From contig NC_073691.1 in assembly GCF_029784155.1 (NCBI RefSeq), forward strand, positions 61,393,746 through 61,457,745: DNA of 64,000 nucleotides, given 5' to 3'. Below the pieces are notes generated by a model. That model saw only the letters and a program-made list of their open reading frames with translations. It was not told where the DNA came from and did no database searches. Below, one piece after another: positions 62,226 through 64,000 of this stretch (within the stretch, counting starts at the first letter, position 1; every line of letters starts with the position of its first letter). A program made the translations under genes and the position numbers. This DNA comes from Uranotaenia lowii (Eukaryota > Arthropoda > Insecta > Diptera > Culicidae).

Positions 62226-63790
62226 GTGCATAATAGTTTATCTTCGAACCTGTAAATACAAAAAACTATTTTTATTTTTGAAAACTTGAACATTCTGGAA
62301 CAAAATGTTCTGGAATGTAGATTTATATCGTAGAAAACAGAGCACTAATTCCAGCAATCATTTCAAATTTTGTTATCAATGTGACGGGATGAATCTCTAC
62401 ACACTTTGATTGTACCCACCGGGAGGCGGTGCACTTTATCTCTCCACACGCACAGAGCTAGCTGCTACTCATTCACTAAATTTACGAATGAGCCAACACC
62501 AGGGATGCTGTGGCGTTTCATTCATGCTGATTCAAAAGCTCTGCTCTCGTTGGGATGTGTCGTGGGAAGTTGATACTTGGGATTCGGATGCTGGCAGGAA
62601 GCTCTCTCTGTGTCTCTAGTTGCGCTCATCTGCTGGCGGCGACCGTGGGCTTTCGATCTGGCAGCTTGGCGACCCCGTTTTCAGTCTTGAGTCGGCCACG
62701 TTGAGAATCGCAAGCAAAAATCCGGGAATCCTCCAAAATTCGAGATCAAGCATCATCATCACCGGGCGTTGCTTCCAAGTTTTTTTTTTCTATCTGACTG
62801 CTCCTGGCAGGATTGTTGGAAACGCAATTTCAACCCACAGAGACTGAATTTGGGAGAGAGCCATATTTGCGAATATCCACCATCTTTATTTTCCGACGTT
62901 GCGAAGTGTTTCGAGTGAAAAGTGAAAATTATCGGTTATCGAGGCGGATTTCGTTAAGAATTTGAAACCGGAAATCGGAACCGAGAATCGCGGAATTGTT
63001 TCGGGAGTGTTCGCGTTGGCCATCCGGGCCTTTTCTCGAGTCCGGATGGAAATGTGGCCTCGACGAGATGGCCCAGCCCGGGGTTGATGAAAATTTTCCA
63101 CCGTCGTTGTGTCTCCCGGTGGCCATCGAAGCCACAGCGATTTGGCCTCGGCGAGGGCCCCAGATCTTTTCGAACGGCGGAACCTAGCACAATTGGATTT
63201 TTAAAATGGATGAAAATCTGGTTCCAACTAATTACTGCTGGGTGCCTGCATCACCATCCTTACGCCCACGTGGAAAAATCGCCCTGATTGAGCGATAAAA
63301 TCTTTACTAAGTGCGTGTCCCAAACCACCAACCTGATTAACAAAGTGTTGATAAGCATCGAGAAGAATATTATCCAAAGCTTGAAAAAACTACGGATCAG
63401 TTCAAATCATTCGCCATTTCTTCCGTTATTAATCGAGCACTTTTCCCCCGGGGTCGGATGGAAGGAATTTTCCAAACCCAGTATTGCTGCGAATGTTCAG
63501 GAAAAACACACCCATTAGGTTTTTGTTGTTGTTGGTTGCAATTTGTCCCATCACCAAAGGAAAATCGTTCCGGAAAGCTTTCGCGAAAAGTGCGAGCTTT
63601 TCGGGGATGTGTGGGAAGCAGCAGATGAGACAAAGCTCGCAGTTACTCAGTGGAGTGGTTTCCAACTTCCTTAATCTCTGCTCTCCTCATTCTCGAGACA
63701 AATTGGAGAGAGGCATCCTTGAATGAGTCTGAATGAGTTTTCCTTTCATCAGTTGCAGATTTCCTTTCCTTGTTAATATCGAATTGGTAA
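62226..63790 (+). promoter_or_regulatory. Putative promoter and 5'UTR of a neighbouring gene
   Basis: From about 62400 the sequence becomes clearly richer in GC and unique, unlike the transposon-filled DNA before it. It contains several short ATG-led frames, including one at 63210 (MKIWFQLITAGCLHHH, 25 codons) and one at 63493. It ends near ATTG|GTAAGC at 63785, a plausible splice donor. This is what a long 5'UTR first exon of an insect neuronal gene looks like. In several insects Lcch3 lies next to other GABA-receptor-like subunit genes (Grd, CG8916), so such a neighbour is possible but not shown. Confidence 0.4.
63493..63726 (+). CDS. Short frame with signal-peptide-like start
   Basis: The ATG at 63493 begins MFRKNTPIRFLLLLVAICPI, a basic N-region followed by a hydrophobic core, then a Lys/Ser-rich stretch to a TGA at 63724. 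It might be the first coding exon of the neighbouring gene if a donor before 63724 is used, an upstream ORF, or chance. The start has C at -3, a poor context, and no strong donor is visible inside the frame. Confidence 0.25.
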   Translation: MFRKNTPIRFLLLLVAICPITKGKSFRKAFAKSASFSGMCGKQQMRQSSQLLSGVVSNFLNLCSPHSRDKLERGILE

Positions 63791-64000
63791 GCGGTTAATT
63801 TGCAGATTGCAGCATGTAACAGTAACATTTGGTACTTACACGATCTTCCGGTTTTGGATGTCTGTATCTATACCCTGAATCCTTAAAGGACGTTTTCGAC
63901 ACAAGTTTCAATTTTTAACACGATTTTCTCGAAACGCCATTTGAAAAAAAAAAATTGAAAAAAAACCTAGAATTTAAGGAAATACACGTCCTAGTGGCTG
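63791..64000. other. Non-coding window end
   Basis: AT-richer sequence after the possible donor near 63785, consistent with the start of an intron. No feature is recognised. Confidence 0.4.

Overview
The window is insect nuclear DNA, most likely dipteran and mosquito-like. It is AT-rich, has spliceosomal introns, and is dominated by transposable elements. The only host gene I can reconstruct completely is Lcch3 on the + strand, which encodes the beta-like subunit of the insect GABA-gated channel. It has eight coding exons between 15326 and 45378. All splice sites are GT-AG, and the phases join into 1542 nt (513 residues plus stop). It has a signal peptide, a Cys-loop with 13 residues between the cysteines, four membrane segments and a basic M3-M4 loop. 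Intron 1 (17.4 kb) and intron 5 (9.6 kb) are swollen by transposons; the other five introns are 61 to 640 bp.

Region by region: 1-14.6 kb holds degenerate Tc1/mariner transposase copies (1.7-4.3 kb) and one minus-strand LINE (4.7-13.7 kb) split by a 5.7-kb terminal-inverted-repeat (TIR) element and a 0.9-kb MITE. A probable Lcch3 5'UTR exon starts at 14661. Intron 1 (15.4-32.8 kb) holds a LINE 3' fragment, a Helitron-like block, and a mariner (23.3-32.7 kb) split by a 1.5-kb element and by a 7.1-kb pogo-like transposon that carries a further 2.5-kb element with a SINE inside. Lcch3 exons 2-5 lie at 32.8-34.8 kb. Intron 5 holds a clean 370-bp Helitron, an RTE-like LINE with a 1-kb insertion, a TAGGGGA MITE and R1- and jockey-like LINE fragments. 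Exons 6-8 lie at 44.5-45.4 kb. Directly downstream is a 4.6-kb satellite of 14-bp monomers with higher-order periods of 84, 420 and 504 bp, broken by a solo LTR. Then come an A-rich stretch that may be a distal 3'UTR, more LINE remains, a foldback element with two MITEs inside it, and from 62.4 kb a GC-richer unique region that looks like the 5' end of a neighbouring gene.

The most informative feature is the transposon stratigraphy. Several insertions can be bounded to the base because their target duplications are intact and removing them in silico restores an older element's reading frame or palindrome. Element families that I could bound but not name are at 5643-11342, 26587-29106, 23654-25198 and 36696-37735. 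I saw no CRISPR array, prokaryotic gene, rRNA or functional tRNA gene. All family assignments come from reading motifs by eye and have not been checked by any search.
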